A DNA stretch of 64,000 bases from NCBI GenBank assembly GCA_035548835.1, contig DASZSB010000155.1:1-64000 (forward strand). Direction: 5' to 3'. A program made the position numbers and the translations under genes. The notes below the pieces were generated by a model that searched no databases, was not told the origin of the DNA, and saw nothing but the letters and a program-made list of their open reading frames with translations. This DNA is from FEN-1219 sp035548835 (GTDB taxonomy: Bacteria > Pseudomonadota > Gammaproteobacteria > Steroidobacterales > Rariloculaceae). Shown here in pieces: positions 34,558-43,349 of this stretch; the stretch's first letter is position 1; every line of letters starts with the position of its first letter.

Positions 34558-35898
34558 TCACGCGCGCGGCCGGAACTGAAGCGGGCGCGCCGCGCGCGGA
34601 CCGCCGGCAGGCCTGCCGTCCCGGTAGACGACGCTACCGTTCAGCACCGTCAGGAAGACGCTGGAGCCCAAGGTCGTGCCCTCCAGCGGCGACCAGCCGC
34701 ACTTGTAGAGGACCTGCGCGCTGTCGATACGCGTCGGTGTCTTCAGATCCACCGCCACGAGGTCGGCGAAGTAGCCTTCGCGCACGTACCCCCGGTCGAC
34801 GATGCCGAACAGCGTCGCCGGATTGTGCGCCGCCTTCTCGACGATCTTCGGCAGCGTGTAGAGCCCCTGGGCGTGCTGCTCGAGCAGCATCAACAGCGAG
34901 TGCTGGACCAGCGGCAAGCCCGAGGGCGCTTCGAAATAGCCTCGCGCCTTCTCCGCCAATGTGTGCGGCGCGTGGTCGGTGGCGATCACGTCGATGCGGT
35001 CGTTCACGACGCCCTGCTGGAGCGCTGCACGGTCCGCAGCTGTCTTGATCGCGGGGTTGCACTTGATACGCGCACCGAGCGTGGCATAGCTCGACTGTTC
35101 GAACCACAGGTGATGCACGCAGACCTCGGCCGTGATGCGCTTGCCCGCGATCGGCCCCGCCTCGAACAGCTCGAGCTCGCGACCGGTGCTGAGATGCAGC
35201 ACGTGCAGGCGCGTGCCGTGCTTCTTCGCGAGCCCAACCGCGAACGAGGACGAGAGATAGCAGGCCTCGGCGGAGCGAATCTCGGGATGTGCCTCGATCG
35301 GAACGGCATCGCCGTAGCGCTCGCGGAAGCGCTTTTCGTTCGCCCAGATCGTTGGCGAGTGCTCGCAGTGGGTCGCAATCGGCAGACGCGCGGCGGCGAA
35401 GATCCCCTCGAGCGTGACCGGGTCGTCGACGAGCATGTTGCCCGTCGAAGCGCCCATGAACACCTTGATGCCCGCGGCCAGATCGGGTCCAACCTGCTTC
35501 AGCTCCTCGAGGTTCGTGTTCGTCGCCCCGAAGTAGAACCCGTAGTTCACGTGGCAGGTGTCCGCGGCGATACGATGCTTCTCGACCAGCGCCGCGCGAT
35601 CGACGGTCGGCGGCTGCGTATTCGGCATGTCGAGGAAACTCGTGACGCCGCCGGAGAGCGCAGCCAGCGACTCGGTGGCCAGCGTGGCCTTGTGAGTGAG
35701 CCCCGGCTCCCTGCAGTGGACCTGGTCGTCGATGATACCCGGCAACAGGTAGCGACCCGCGAGATCGATCACGGGAGTGCCCGCAGGCACCGAGCCGGGT
35801 CCGATGCGCTCGATACGCTCGCCACGCACCAGGACATCCGCCGCGACGATGCGACCCTCGTTCACGATCTGTCCATTGACTAAAGACAATGCCGTCAT
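34558..35898 (-). CDS. Dihydroorotase-like amidohydrolase (Porphyromonas-type)
   Basis: The 446-residue protein matches class I dihydroorotases along its length: LPGIIDDQVHCREPGLTHK, GGVTSFLDMPNTQPP, SEVCVHHLWF-like (here AEVCVHHLWFEQSS), KCNPAIKTAADR and DVIATDHAPHTLAEKARG. The metal motif, usually DxHxH, reads DDQVH, so the first His is Gln59. As I recall, the Porphyromonas-type dihydroorotase group also has Gln there, so this is probably a subfamily trait. It would make or cleave dihydroorotate in pyrimidine synthesis; another cyclic-amide substrate is possible. It sits six bases after the prolyl aminopeptidase gene on the same strand. Confidence 0.85.
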   Translation of the reverse strand: MTALSLVNGQIVNEGRIVAADVLVRGERIERIGPGSVPAGTPVIDLAGRYLLPGIIDDQVHCREPGLTHKATLATESLAALSGGVTSFLDMPNTQPPTVDRAALVEKHRIAADTCHVNYGFYFGATNTNLEELKQVGPDLAAGIKVFMGASTGNMLVDDPVTLEGIFAAARLPIATHCEHSPTIWANEKRFRERYGDAVPIEAHPEIRSAEACYLSSSFAVGLAKKHGTRLHVLHLSTGRELELFEAGPIAGKRITAEVCVHHLWFEQSSYATLGARIKCNPAIKTAADRAALQQGVVNDRIDVIATDHAPHTLAEKARGYFEAPSGLPLVQHSLLMLLEQHAQGLYTLPKIVEKAAHNPATLFGIVDRGYVREGYFADLVAVDLKTPTRIDSAQVLYKCGWSPLEGTTLGSSVFLTVLNGSVVYRDGRPAGGPRAARPLQFRPRA

Positions 35899-35904
35899 TG
35901 CGTC

Positions 35905-36861
35905 CTAGCTCCTCGCCAAAAAACGGTCCGTGGCCCTGATCAGCTCGGCCGTGATGCCGGGCTCGTAGGCCGAATGCCCGGCGTCGACGACCACGCGAAA
36001 ATCGGCCTCGGGCCAGCGTTGATGCAGCTTCCACGCGGTATCGATCGGACACACGACGTCGTAACGGCCGTGCACGATGATTCCAGGAATCCCGCGGATG
36101 GCGTCGACGCCGGTCAGCAGCTGGTTCTCGTCCGTGAAGAAGCCGCGATTGACGAAATAGTGAGCCTCGATTCGCGCGAGCGCCAGCGCGAATTGCGGCG
36201 CCCCGAACTGTGCCGCCCGTGCAGGGTTCGGCCACAGCGAGCTCGTCGCGCCTTCCCAGATGGACCAGGCGCGCGCCGCCGCGAGCTGCGCCTCCGGGTC
36301 ACTGCCCGTCAGGCGCCGGTGATAAGCGGCAAGCAGATCGTGGCGTTCGTCGTGCGGGATCGGCGCCAGATATTCCTGCCACAGCTCGGGGAACACCATG
36401 CTGGCCCCGTGCTGGTAGAACCACTGCAGCTCGGCGCGCCGCAGCAGAAAGATGCCGCGCAGCACGAGCCCGGTCACGGCCGACGGGTGCGTCTCAGCAT
36501 AGGCCAGCGCGAGCGTGCTGCCCCACGACCCGCCGAACACGACCCACCGCTCGATGCCGAGATGCCGGCGCAGCCGTTCCATGTCGGCCACGAGATGCCA
36601 GGTCGTGTTCTCCACGAGCGAAGCGCGCGGTCGGCTTCGTCCCGCACCGCGCTGGTCGAACACCACGATCCGATAGCCGGCAGGATCGAAGAACCGCCGT
36701 GCGTTGGCATCGCCACCTGCTCCGGGTCCGCCGTGCACGAATACCGCCGGCTTGCCGCGGGGGTTGCCGCTTTGCTCGTAATAGAGCTCGTGGCCGTCGC
36801 CGACGCTGAGATAGCCCGTCTCGAAGGGCTCGATCGGAGGATAGAGTTCTTGCCTGCTCAT
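35905..36861 (-). CDS. pip: Prolyl aminopeptidase
   Basis: The 318-residue alpha/beta hydrolase has the proline iminopeptidase oxyanion stretch VFVHGGPGAGGDANARRFFD, the nucleophile Ser112 in FGGSWGSTLALAY and the catalytic His in DAGHSAYEPG. FDQRGAGRSRP and HLVADMERLRRHLGI are typical of Pip from proteobacteria. It removes N-terminal proline from peptides in the cytoplasm. No signal peptide is present. The stop lies six bases before the start of the dihydroorotase-like gene, so the two are probably cotranscribed, although their functions have no obvious link. Confidence 0.93.
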   Translation of the reverse strand: MSRQELYPPIEPFETGYLSVGDGHELYYEQSGNPRGKPAVFVHGGPGAGGDANARRFFDPAGYRIVVFDQRGAGRSRPRASLVENTTWHLVADMERLRRHLGIERWVVFGGSWGSTLALAYAETHPSAVTGLVLRGIFLLRRAELQWFYQHGASMVFPELWQEYLAPIPHDERHDLLAAYHRRLTGSDPEAQLAAARAWSIWEGATSSLWPNPARAAQFGAPQFALALARIEAHYFVNRGFFTDENQLLTGVDAIRGIPGIIVHGRYDVVCPIDTAWKLHQRWPEADFRVVVDAGHSAYEPGITAELIRATDRFLARS

Positions 36862-36907
36862 GGATTCTTGGCCTTCTGGCGGTTACTCCGCCGCCGCACG
36901 CCGCGCT

Positions 36908-36913
36908 TATACT
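36908..36913 (+). promoter_or_regulatory. Possible -10 box of the M16 peptidase gene
   Basis: TATACT lies 45 bases before the ATG at 36959 in the gap between divergent genes. The -35 region is weak. Confidence 0.35.
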
Positions 36914-36958
36914 CCAGCACGCCGTACGCACGGCGCACAACGCCGCCGAGGAACCTGC

Positions 36959-39691
36959 ATGGCCCGACTGCTCGCTCTTGCCTGCCTCGTGAGCTGTTTC
37001 GCCGCGCGCGCGCTGGCGCAGGATCCCGACATCCCGTTCAGCGAGTTCCGCCTCGACAACGGGCTGCGCGTGATCGTGCACGAGGACCGGAAGGCTCCGA
37101 TCGTCGCGGTCACCCTCTGGTACCACGTGGGCTCGAAGAACGAAGTCGCGGGCAAAACAGGCTTCGCGCACCTGTTCGAGCACCTGATGTTCAACGGCAG
37201 CGAGAACCACAACGACGAATACTTCCGGCCGCTGCAGGAAGTGGGTGCGACGAACGTCAATGGCACCACGGATTTCGACCGCACGAACTACTTCGAGACG
37301 GTGCCGACCTCGGCGCTCGATCTGGCGCTGTGGATGGAGTCGGACCGCATGGGCCACCTGCTCGGCGCCATCGACCAGAAGAAGCTCGACGAGCAGCGCG
37401 GCGTCGTGCAGAACGAGAAGCGCCAGGGCGACAACGCGCCGTACGGGAAGGCCTTCGGGACGATCATCACGAACCTGTTCCCGCCGGGTCACCCGTATTC
37501 GTGGGAAGTCGTCGGCTCGATGGAGGACCTGAACGCCGCGAGCCTGGACGACGTCAAGAAGTGGTTCCAGACCTACTACGGCCCGAACAACGCCACGCTC
37601 GTGCTGGCGGGCGACATCGATGTCGCCACTGCCAGGGAGAAGGTGCAGCGCTACTTCGGCGACATTCCGCCCGGACCGCCCCTGACCCGCCGCGAGCGCT
37701 CCATCCCGGCCAGCGTGCCGGCCACCCGCATGGTCATGCAGGACCGCGTGCCGGAAGCCCGGATCTACAAGGTCTGGCTCGGCCCCGAATGGATCAGTGA
37801 CGACTCCACGTACCTGCAACTCGCCGACTACGTGCTCACGAGCGGCAAGACGTCGCGGCTCTACCAGCGCCTGGTCTACAAGGACCAGATCGCCACGGAC
37901 GCCGGCGCATTCGCGCTGAACAACGAGATCGCCGGCGCGTACATCGTGTATGCCACCGCGGCCCCGGGCCAGGATCTGGCGAAGGTCGAGAAGGCTCTCG
38001 ACGAGGAGCTCGCGCGCTTCCTGGCGCAGGGACCCACGCGGGCCGAGCTGGACCGTGCGAAGACCGAGATCCGCGCAGCATTCATCCGCGGCGTCGAGCA
38101 GGTGGGCGGCTTCCGGGGCAAGTCGAACATCCTCGCAGAGAACGCCGTCTACGGCGGCCGGCCCGATTTCTACAAGCACTCCCTCGAGCTGCTGCGCACC
38201 GCGACCCCGCAGCAGGTCGTCGGCACCGCCCGCAACTGGATCAAGGGCGCACCGCTGGTGCTCGAGGTGCAGCCCTTCTCGCGGCAGCTCAAAGCCGATG
38301 CGGGCGGCGCCGATCGAAAAACGCTGCCGATGCCGCAATCGTTCCCCGATGCGCCGTTCCCGGCGCTGAGCGAAGCCACGCTCGCGAACGGCATGCGCCT
38401 GATCGTGGCGGAGCGTCACGCCGTACCCGTCGTGCAATTCAGCCTGCAGCTGAACGCCGGCTATGCCGCCGATCAGTTCGCCGCGCCCGGCGTCGCGAAC
38501 ATGACGATGCAGATGCTCGACGAGGGCACGACGAGCATGGACGCGCTGAAGATCGACGACGCGCTCGCACGCCTCGGCGCTGACCTGAACTCCGGCGCGA
38601 ACCTCGACTTCTCGGTCGTGAGCCTGTCCGCGCTGAAGGAGAATCTCGATGCATCGCTCGCGATCTACGCGGACGTGATCCTGAATCCGTCGTTCACGCC
38701 GAGCGAGCTCGACCGCCTGAAGCGCCTGCAGCTCGCGGGCATCCAGCAGGAGAAGAACACGCCGACGTCGATGGCGCTGCGGGTCCTGCCGCGGCTGCTC
38801 TACGGCCAGGGGCACGCCTACGCGCTGCCGATGACGGGCTCCGGCACCGAGAAGTCCGTCGCCGCCATCACGCGCGACGACCTCGTGAAGTATCACTCCA
38901 CGTGGTTCAAGCCGAACAACGCGACGCTGATCGTCGTGGGCGACACGACGCTCGCGGAGATCAAGCCGAAGCTCGAGGCGCTGTTCTCGCGCTGGCAGGG
39001 CGGCGACGTGCCGACGAAGAAGCTGCCGGACGTCGCCCTGCCCGACAAACCCCGTGTCTACCTGATCGACCGGCCGGGCTCCGAGCAGAGCATGATCATC
39101 GCGGGCGAACTGATCCCGGCCAAGAGCCAGGCCGACGAGATCGCGATCGACGCCATGAACGACATCCTGGGTGGCGCGTTCACGTCGCGCATCAACATGA
39201 ACCTGCGGGAAGACAAGACCTGGTCCTACGGCGCAGATACGACGATCGTCGACACGCAGGCGCAGCGGCCGTTCCTGGCGATCGCGCCGGTCCAGGCCGA
39301 CAAGACGGCGCCCTCGATGCGCGAGATGAAGCGCGAGATCGACGACTTCCTGGCCTCACGCGCAGCCACGGATGCCGAGGTCGCCACGAGCAAGCGCCGC
39401 AGCACGCTGACGCTGCCCGGGCGCTGGGAGACCGCGCGCGCCGTGGCGCGCGACATCGCGGCCCTCGTTCGCTTCAAGCTGCCGGACACCTACTGGAACG
39501 ACTATGCCGAGCTCGTGCAGAAGCTCACGGTCGGCGAGGTCAACGCCGCCGCCAGGCGACTGCTGCGCCCCGACAACCTGACGTGGGTCGTCGTCGGCGA
39601 CCGACGCGTCATGGAAGCGGAGGTTCGCGCGCTCGGTTTCGGCGACGTCACGATCGTCGACGCAGACGGCAATCCGCCGACCTCACCATGA
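36959..39691 (+). CDS. M16-family zinc metallopeptidase, two-domain, exported
   Basis: The 910-residue protein has a signal peptide (LLALACLVSCFAARALAQ) and a first M16 domain with the inverted zinc motif HLFEH (His71, Glu74, His75) after NEVAGKTGFA. A second homologous domain from about residue 460 (LANGMRLIVAERHAVPVVQ) lacks the motif, as expected for the inactive half of pitrilysin-like proteins. AKGLGTIITNLFPPGHPY-like (here FGTIITNLFPPGHPYSWEV) and DEQRGVVQNEKRQ support the family. It probably degrades peptides in the periplasm. It precedes the Gld-type ABC operon by 94 bases, but is likely an independent unit. Confidence 0.92.
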   Translation: MARLLALACLVSCFAARALAQDPDIPFSEFRLDNGLRVIVHEDRKAPIVAVTLWYHVGSKNEVAGKTGFAHLFEHLMFNGSENHNDEYFRPLQEVGATNVNGTTDFDRTNYFETVPTSALDLALWMESDRMGHLLGAIDQKKLDEQRGVVQNEKRQGDNAPYGKAFGTIITNLFPPGHPYSWEVVGSMEDLNAASLDDVKKWFQTYYGPNNATLVLAGDIDVATAREKVQRYFGDIPPGPPLTRRERSIPASVPATRMVMQDRVPEARIYKVWLGPEWISDDSTYLQLADYVLTSGKTSRLYQRLVYKDQIATDAGAFALNNEIAGAYIVYATAAPGQDLAKVEKALDEELARFLAQGPTRAELDRAKTEIRAAFIRGVEQVGGFRGKSNILAENAVYGGRPDFYKHSLELLRTATPQQVVGTARNWIKGAPLVLEVQPFSRQLKADAGGADRKTLPMPQSFPDAPFPALSEATLANGMRLIVAERHAVPVVQFSLQLNAGYAADQFAAPGVANMTMQMLDEGTTSMDALKIDDALARLGADLNSGANLDFSVVSLSALKENLDASLAIYADVILNPSFTPSELDRLKRLQLAGIQQEKNTPTSMALRVLPRLLYGQGHAYALPMTGSGTEKSVAAITRDDLVKYHSTWFKPNNATLIVVGDTTLAEIKPKLEALFSRWQGGDVPTKKLPDVALPDKPRVYLIDRPGSEQSMIIAGELIPAKSQADEIAIDAMNDILGGAFTSRINMNLREDKTWSYGADTTIVDTQAQRPFLAIAPVQADKTAPSMREMKREIDDFLASRAATDAEVATSKRRSTLTLPGRWETARAVARDIAALVRFKLPDTYWNDYAELVQKLTVGEVNAAARRLLRPDNLTWVVVGDRRVMEAEVRALGFGDVTIVDADGNPPTSP

Positions 39692-39703
39692 CAAGTCTGT
39701 AAC

Positions 39704-39732
39704 TTGAAAGGCTTTTCCCCTCTATGGAGAAT
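39704..39732 (+). promoter_or_regulatory. Weak candidate promoter of the Gld-type ABC operon
   Basis: TTGAAA (39704-39709) and GAGAAT (39727-39732) are spaced by 17 bases, about 54 bases before the ATG at 39786. The -10 is a poor match, so confidence is low. Confidence 0.3.
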
Positions 39733-39785
39733 ACGTCGCCGCTCCGCGGCACCGTACGCTGTTTAGGTCGCCGCCGGGTTTCCAG

Positions 39786-40721
39786 ATGATCGACGTCCAG
39801 GGCCTCACCAAAGAATATGGTCGGCTCCGTGCCGTAGACGATTTGAGTTTCCGGGTCGAGCCGGGCCAGGTGCTCGGCTTCCTGGGCCCGAACGGCGCGG
39901 GCAAATCGACCACGATGCGCATCGTCGCCGGGTTCCTGCCGGCCACCGCCGGACGCGTGCTCGTGTGCGGCCACGACATCGAAACGGACGCCGTTGCGGC
40001 CAAGCGCCGGATCGGCTACCTGCCCGAAGGCGCGCCGAGCTACCCCGAGATGACGCCGCGCTCGTTCCTCGAATTCATCGCCGAGGCCCGCGGGATGCCC
40101 GTGGAGAGGCGGCGTCAACGCCTCGACGAGGTCTTCGCGCAGCTGCACCTCGAACGCGTGCTCGATCAGAGCATCGACACGCTGTCGAAGGGCTACCGGC
40201 GCCGCGTGGGCCTGGCCCAGGCCATCCTGCACGACCCGGAAGTGCTGATTCTCGACGAGCCCACCGACGGCCTCGACCCCAATCAGAAGCATGAGGTCCG
40301 CGAGCTGATCGGCCGCATGGCACGCGACAAGATCATCGTCATCTCGACACACGTGCTCGAAGAGGTCGATGCCGTGTGCAATCGCGCGATCATCATCGCG
40401 CACGGCAAGATCCTGGCCGACGACACGCCGCGAGGCCTCGAATCGCGCTCGCGCTTCCACAATGCTGTGTCGGTGAAGCTGGCGAACTCGGAGCAGCTGC
40501 CTGCCGTGCGCCGCGCCATCAACGCGCTGACCGAGGTCGCGAGCACCGAGCTCGATGAGAAGAACCAGCGTCTCACGGCGTTCCCGGCCCCCGGCAAGCT
40601 GCCGCTCGCCGCGATCAACGCGCTGGCGGAGCAGGAGCGCTGGCCGCTGGCCGAGCTGCACCTCGAATCCGGGCGCCTGGACGAAGTATTCCGGTCGATC
40701 ACCGGCGGAGCCACGGCATGA
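39786..40721 (+). CDS. ABC transporter ATP-binding protein (GldA/NatA-like)
   Basis: The 311-residue protein has Walker A GPNGAGKST (34-42), the signature LSKGYRRRVGLAQ, Walker B VLILDEPTDGLDPNQ and the switch histidine in VISTHVLEEV. The extra C-terminal 90 residues are typical of ATPases paired with GldF/ABC-2-type permeases. The ATGA overlap with the next gene (40718-40721) couples it to the permease. Together with the GldG-like and DUF4340 proteins it should form one inner-membrane complex. The transported substrate is unknown. Confidence 0.93.
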   Translation: MIDVQGLTKEYGRLRAVDDLSFRVEPGQVLGFLGPNGAGKSTTMRIVAGFLPATAGRVLVCGHDIETDAVAAKRRIGYLPEGAPSYPEMTPRSFLEFIAEARGMPVERRRQRLDEVFAQLHLERVLDQSIDTLSKGYRRRVGLAQAILHDPEVLILDEPTDGLDPNQKHEVRELIGRMARDKIIVISTHVLEEVDAVCNRAIIIAHGKILADDTPRGLESRSRFHNAVSVKLANSEQLPAVRRAINALTEVASTELDEKNQRLTAFPAPGKLPLAAINALAEQERWPLAELHLESGRLDEVFRSITGGATA

Positions 40722-41452
40722 ACGGCGTCCTCGCAGTCATGAAGCGCGAGCTTCGGAGCTACTTCGCGACGCCGATCGCGTATGTCTTCATCGTGATCTT
40801 CCTGATGCTCGCGGGCGTCTTCACGTTCTACTTCGGCGGCTTCTACGAGGGCGGCCAGGCCGATCTGACGGCATTCTTCTACTGGCACCCGTGGCTGTAC
40901 CTGTTCCTGGTGCCGGCGCTCTCGATGCGGCTCTGGGCCGAGGAGCGCAAGTCGGGCTCGATCGAGCTCCTGATGACACTGCCGATCGAGGTCTGGCAGA
41001 TCGTCGTGGGCAAGTTCCTCGCCGCGTGGATCTTCACCGGCATCGCGCTCGCGCTGACGTTCCCGATCTGGATCACGGTGAACTACCTCGGCAGCCCCGA
41101 CAACGGCGTGATCCTGGCCGCATACGTGGGCAGCTTTCTGATGGCCGGCGGCTTCCTCGCGGTCGGCGCCTGCATCTCGGCGACCACGAAGAACCAGGTC
41201 ATCGCCTTCATCCTGTCGGTCGTGGCCTGCTTCCTGCTGCTGGCCGCGGGCGTCGAGTTCGTGCAGGACGTGTTCGCGGCGTGGGCACCGCAATGGCTCG
41301 TCGACGGGCTCTCGAGCCTGAGCTTCCAGACGCACTTCAGCTACATCAGCAAGGGCGTCATCGACGTGCGCGACATCGTTTACTTCGGGCTGCTGATCGG
41401 CGCCTGCCTGTACGCGAACGCCATCGTGTTGCAAATGAAGAAGGCGGACTGA
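40718..41452 (+). CDS. ABC-2-type permease (GldF-like)
   Basis: The 244-residue protein has six hydrophobic segments, starting with YFATPIAYVFIVIFLMLAGV. LWAEERKSGSIELLMTLPI is the conserved cytoplasmic loop of the GldF/NosY permease group, and SNWLSLSFQTHF-like (here GLSSLSFQTHFSYISKG) lies near the end. It starts within the stop of the ATPase gene (ATGA) and is followed after four bases by the GldG-like gene. It is an inner-membrane permease paired with the upstream ATPase. Confidence 0.9.
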   Translation: MNGVLAVMKRELRSYFATPIAYVFIVIFLMLAGVFTFYFGGFYEGGQADLTAFFYWHPWLYLFLVPALSMRLWAEERKSGSIELLMTLPIEVWQIVVGKFLAAWIFTGIALALTFPIWITVNYLGSPDNGVILAAYVGSFLMAGGFLAVGACISATTKNQVIAFILSVVACFLLLAAGVEFVQDVFAAWAPQWLVDGLSSLSFQTHFSYISKGVIDVRDIVYFGLLIGACLYANAIVLQMKKAD

Positions 41453-41456
41453 GCCG

Positions 41457-43349
41457 ATGAGCACGCGCACCCGACAAAGGATCGGCTATTCGACCCTTGC
41501 GATACTGTTCGCCGCGCTGATCGTGGCCGTGGTCGCCAGCAACGTGTGGCTGCGCGGCATGCGCCTCGACCTGACGGCCAACGGCCTCTTCACGCTCGGC
41601 AGCGGCACGCGTGAGGTGTTGAAGGACATCAAGGAACCGATCGACCTCTATTTCTTCTTCTCGAACGAGTCGACGAAGACCCTGCCGCAACTGCGCGCGT
41701 ACGCGAACCGCGTTCGCGAGACGCTCGAGGAGTTCGCCGCCAACACGCCGGACGGCCGGCTCGTGTTGCACGTCGTGGACCCGGTCCCGTTCTCCGAGGA
41801 CGAGGACCGCGCCGAGCAGTTCGGACTGCAGGCGGCCAACATCGGCCCGGCCGGAGAGGCCGTGTACTTCGGCCTCGCGGGCTCGAACAGCATCGGCAAG
41901 ACGGACACGATCCCGTTCTTCCAGCCGGATCCGCGCAAGGAGATGTTCCTCGAGTACGATCTCGCGCGGCTCGTCTACAACCTGTCGACCACGAAGAAGA
42001 CGGTGGTCGGGCTGCTCACCAGCGCACCGATCGGCGGCGGCTTCGATCCGATCACGCAGCAGCCGAGCCAGCCGTGGACCGTGGTGGATCAGGCGCGCAA
42101 GCTGTTCGACGTCCGGACGCTGCCGGCCAGCGTGCTGAAGATCGACGACGACGTGAACGTGCTGTGGATCGTGCACCCGACGATGCTCGATGATTCGACG
42201 CTGTACGCGATCGACCAGTTCGTCATGCGCGGCGGCCGGGCGCTGATCTTCGTCGACCCGCTCGCCGAGGTTCTCGCCGGCAACGGCGGACAGGAGAGCC
42301 CGGGCGCCCCGCAGGCCACGTCGTCGCTCGACAAGCTGTTCGCGGCCTGGGGCGTGAAGTTCAACACGCACGACGTCGTCGCGGACAACCGCTATGCGCT
42401 CAGCATCGGCGGTCGCTTCAAACCCGTGCGGCACATCGGGCTGCTCGGGATCCCCATGGACGCGATGAACCAGGAAGACGTCATCACGGCGGGCCTGAAC
42501 TCCGTGAACGTGGGCATCGCGGGCCACCTGGAGCTCGCCGAGGGCGCCACGGCCAAGCTGACCCCGTTGCTGCATTCGAGCCCCGAGTCCGAGATCCTGC
42601 CGGCGGACCGCTTCCAGCTCCTGGCCGATCCCGGCGAGCTGTTGAACAACTTCACGCCAGGCGGCAAGGAGCAGGTCATCGCCGCGCGTCTGTCCGGTCC
42701 CCTGAAGACCGCGTTCCCCGACGGCCCGCCGAAGGCCGAGGGCCGCGATGCGCCGATCGATGCGGCGCTGAACGCGCAGCAGCTGAAGTCCACGGACAAC
42801 GCCAGCATCGTGCTCGTCGCCGACGTCGACATGCTGAGCGACCGGCTCTGGGTGCAGGCGCAGAACTTCCTCGGGCAGCGCATCGTGCAGGCGTTCGCCA
42901 ACAACGGCGACTTCGTGATCAACGCGCTCGACAACCTGTCCGGCAGCGCGGCGTTGATCGGCCTGCGCAGCCGCGCGACGTACACGCGGCCGTTCACGAA
43001 GGTCGAGGAGCTGCGCAGCAACGCCGATGTACAGTTCCGCGCGACCGAGCAGCGCCTCCAGGCCGAGCTGCGCGACACCGAGCAGAAGCTCGCCGAGCTT
43101 CAGGCTCAGCGCAAGGACTCGAGCTCGCTGATGATGAGCCCCGAGCAACAGGCCGAGGTGCAGAAGTTCCTGGACGAACAGGTGCGCATCCGCCAGGAGC
43201 TGCGCAACGTGCGCCGCAACCTCGATCGTGACATCGACAACCTCGGCACCACGCTCAAGATCCTGAACATCGCGCTCGTGCCGCTACTCCTCACCATCGG
43301 GGCGCTGACGGCCGTGTTCCTGAAGCGCCGCAGGAAGGCCCACGCATGA
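41457..43349 (+). CDS. GldG-like ABC accessory protein
   Basis: The 630-residue protein has a membrane helix near the N-terminus (TLAILFAALIVAVVASNVWL), a large periplasmic GldG-type domain (LTANGLFTLGSGTREVLKDI, PIDLYFFFS, VLWIVHPTMLDDSTLYAIDQ) and a coiled coil at about 530-600. A C-terminal helix (IALVPLLLTIGALTAVFL) and a basic tail follow. GldG homologues outside Bacteroidetes are found with ABC-2 permeases in many bacteria; gliding is not implied. The end overlaps the DUF4340 gene by four bases (ATGA). Confidence 0.88.
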   Translation: MSTRTRQRIGYSTLAILFAALIVAVVASNVWLRGMRLDLTANGLFTLGSGTREVLKDIKEPIDLYFFFSNESTKTLPQLRAYANRVRETLEEFAANTPDGRLVLHVVDPVPFSEDEDRAEQFGLQAANIGPAGEAVYFGLAGSNSIGKTDTIPFFQPDPRKEMFLEYDLARLVYNLSTTKKTVVGLLTSAPIGGGFDPITQQPSQPWTVVDQARKLFDVRTLPASVLKIDDDVNVLWIVHPTMLDDSTLYAIDQFVMRGGRALIFVDPLAEVLAGNGGQESPGAPQATSSLDKLFAAWGVKFNTHDVVADNRYALSIGGRFKPVRHIGLLGIPMDAMNQEDVITAGLNSVNVGIAGHLELAEGATAKLTPLLHSSPESEILPADRFQLLADPGELLNNFTPGGKEQVIAARLSGPLKTAFPDGPPKAEGRDAPIDAALNAQQLKSTDNASIVLVADVDMLSDRLWVQAQNFLGQRIVQAFANNGDFVINALDNLSGSAALIGLRSRATYTRPFTKVEELRSNADVQFRATEQRLQAELRDTEQKLAELQAQRKDSSSLMMSPEQQAEVQKFLDEQVRIRQELRNVRRNLDRDIDNLGTTLKILNIALVPLLLTIGALTAVFLKRRRKAHA

